From Tubiluchus corallicola (Eukaryota > Priapulida > Priapulimorpha > Priapulimorphida > Tubiluchidae), in the NCBI GenBank assembly GCA_030141605.1, contig JAQGDQ010000779.1:1-35871 (forward strand): 35,871 bases of DNA, given 5' to 3'. The notes beneath the pieces were generated by a model. It did no database searches, was not told the origin of the DNA, and was given only the letters and a program-made list of their open reading frames with translations. A program made the translations under genes and the position numbers. This document shows, in pieces, positions 35,842-35,871 of this stretch; the first letter of the stretch is position 1, and every line of letters starts with the position of its first letter.

Positions 35842-35871
35842 TTAAAAGAATAAGAGTATAAACACCTCTTA

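Larger units (their letters stand above)
35227..35871. other. Non-coding right flank, possible end of a mobile element
   Basis: There is no convincing gene in 645 bases; a small minus-strand frame at 35626-35817 has no coding character. The stretch carries four ACAGCCT words (35288, 35407, 35475, 35521), a perfect 12-base palindrome AAATGTACATTT (35322-35333), three tandem 12-base iterons, two terminator-like hairpins, a further long inverted repeat and an outward promoter. Its density of sites next to a broken gene resembles the control end of an integrative element, but no recombinase is visible. Confidence 0.45.

Overview
The window looks like a chromosomal segment of an anaerobic, AT-rich Bacteroidota, probably a marine or sediment Bacteroidales/Marinilabiliales-type organism. 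The evidence is a SusC/SusD pair with sulfatases, type IX secretion (T9SS) cargo with a PorP/SprF partner, TAnnTTTG-type promoter boxes, weak Shine-Dalgarno sites, and a trimeric [FeFe] hydrogenase. The + strand is visibly richer in C than G in most places sampled, so the + strand genes probably lie on the lagging strand.

Layout. 1-633: non-coding, with the start of a leftward gene at the very edge and one copy of a dispersed repeat. 634-5780 (+): hydC-hydB-hydA (NAD-linked [FeFe] hydrogenase) followed by the radical-SAM maturase hydG. hydE and hydF are not here. 5810-11038 (-): a T9SS surface-protein operon of two secreted proteins with a shared C-terminal tail, a secreted protein with a type B sorting domain, and PorP/SprF. 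11427-14250: housekeeping genes tsaB and efp (+) and kbl (-). 14949-26209 (+): a polysaccharide utilization locus with susC, susD, an SGNH esterase-like lipoprotein, three lipoprotein sulfatases of different S1 types and a PfkB sugar kinase. 26231-31081 (-): mannonate dehydratase, an SDR fructuronate reductase, an M3 peptidase lipoprotein and a flavin reductase. 32020-35226 (-): dsbD and an N-terminally truncated RNase G. 35227-35871: non-coding, with iterons, hairpins, terminators and a strong outward promoter, resembling the end of a mobile element.

How the parts work together. The hydrogenase would re-oxidise NADH and ferredoxin during fermentation. The sulfatase-rich locus would import and desulfate a sulfated glycan. 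The convergent uxuA/uxuB-like pair would send its uronic acid to 2-keto-3-deoxygluconate. No glycoside hydrolase or lyase lies in the locus, so backbone cleavage must be encoded elsewhere. The least explained parts are the T9SS cluster with its shared C-terminal tail and degenerate tandem repeats, the altered cysteine pattern in HydG, and the RNase G gene cut at the junction with the iteron-bearing right flank.
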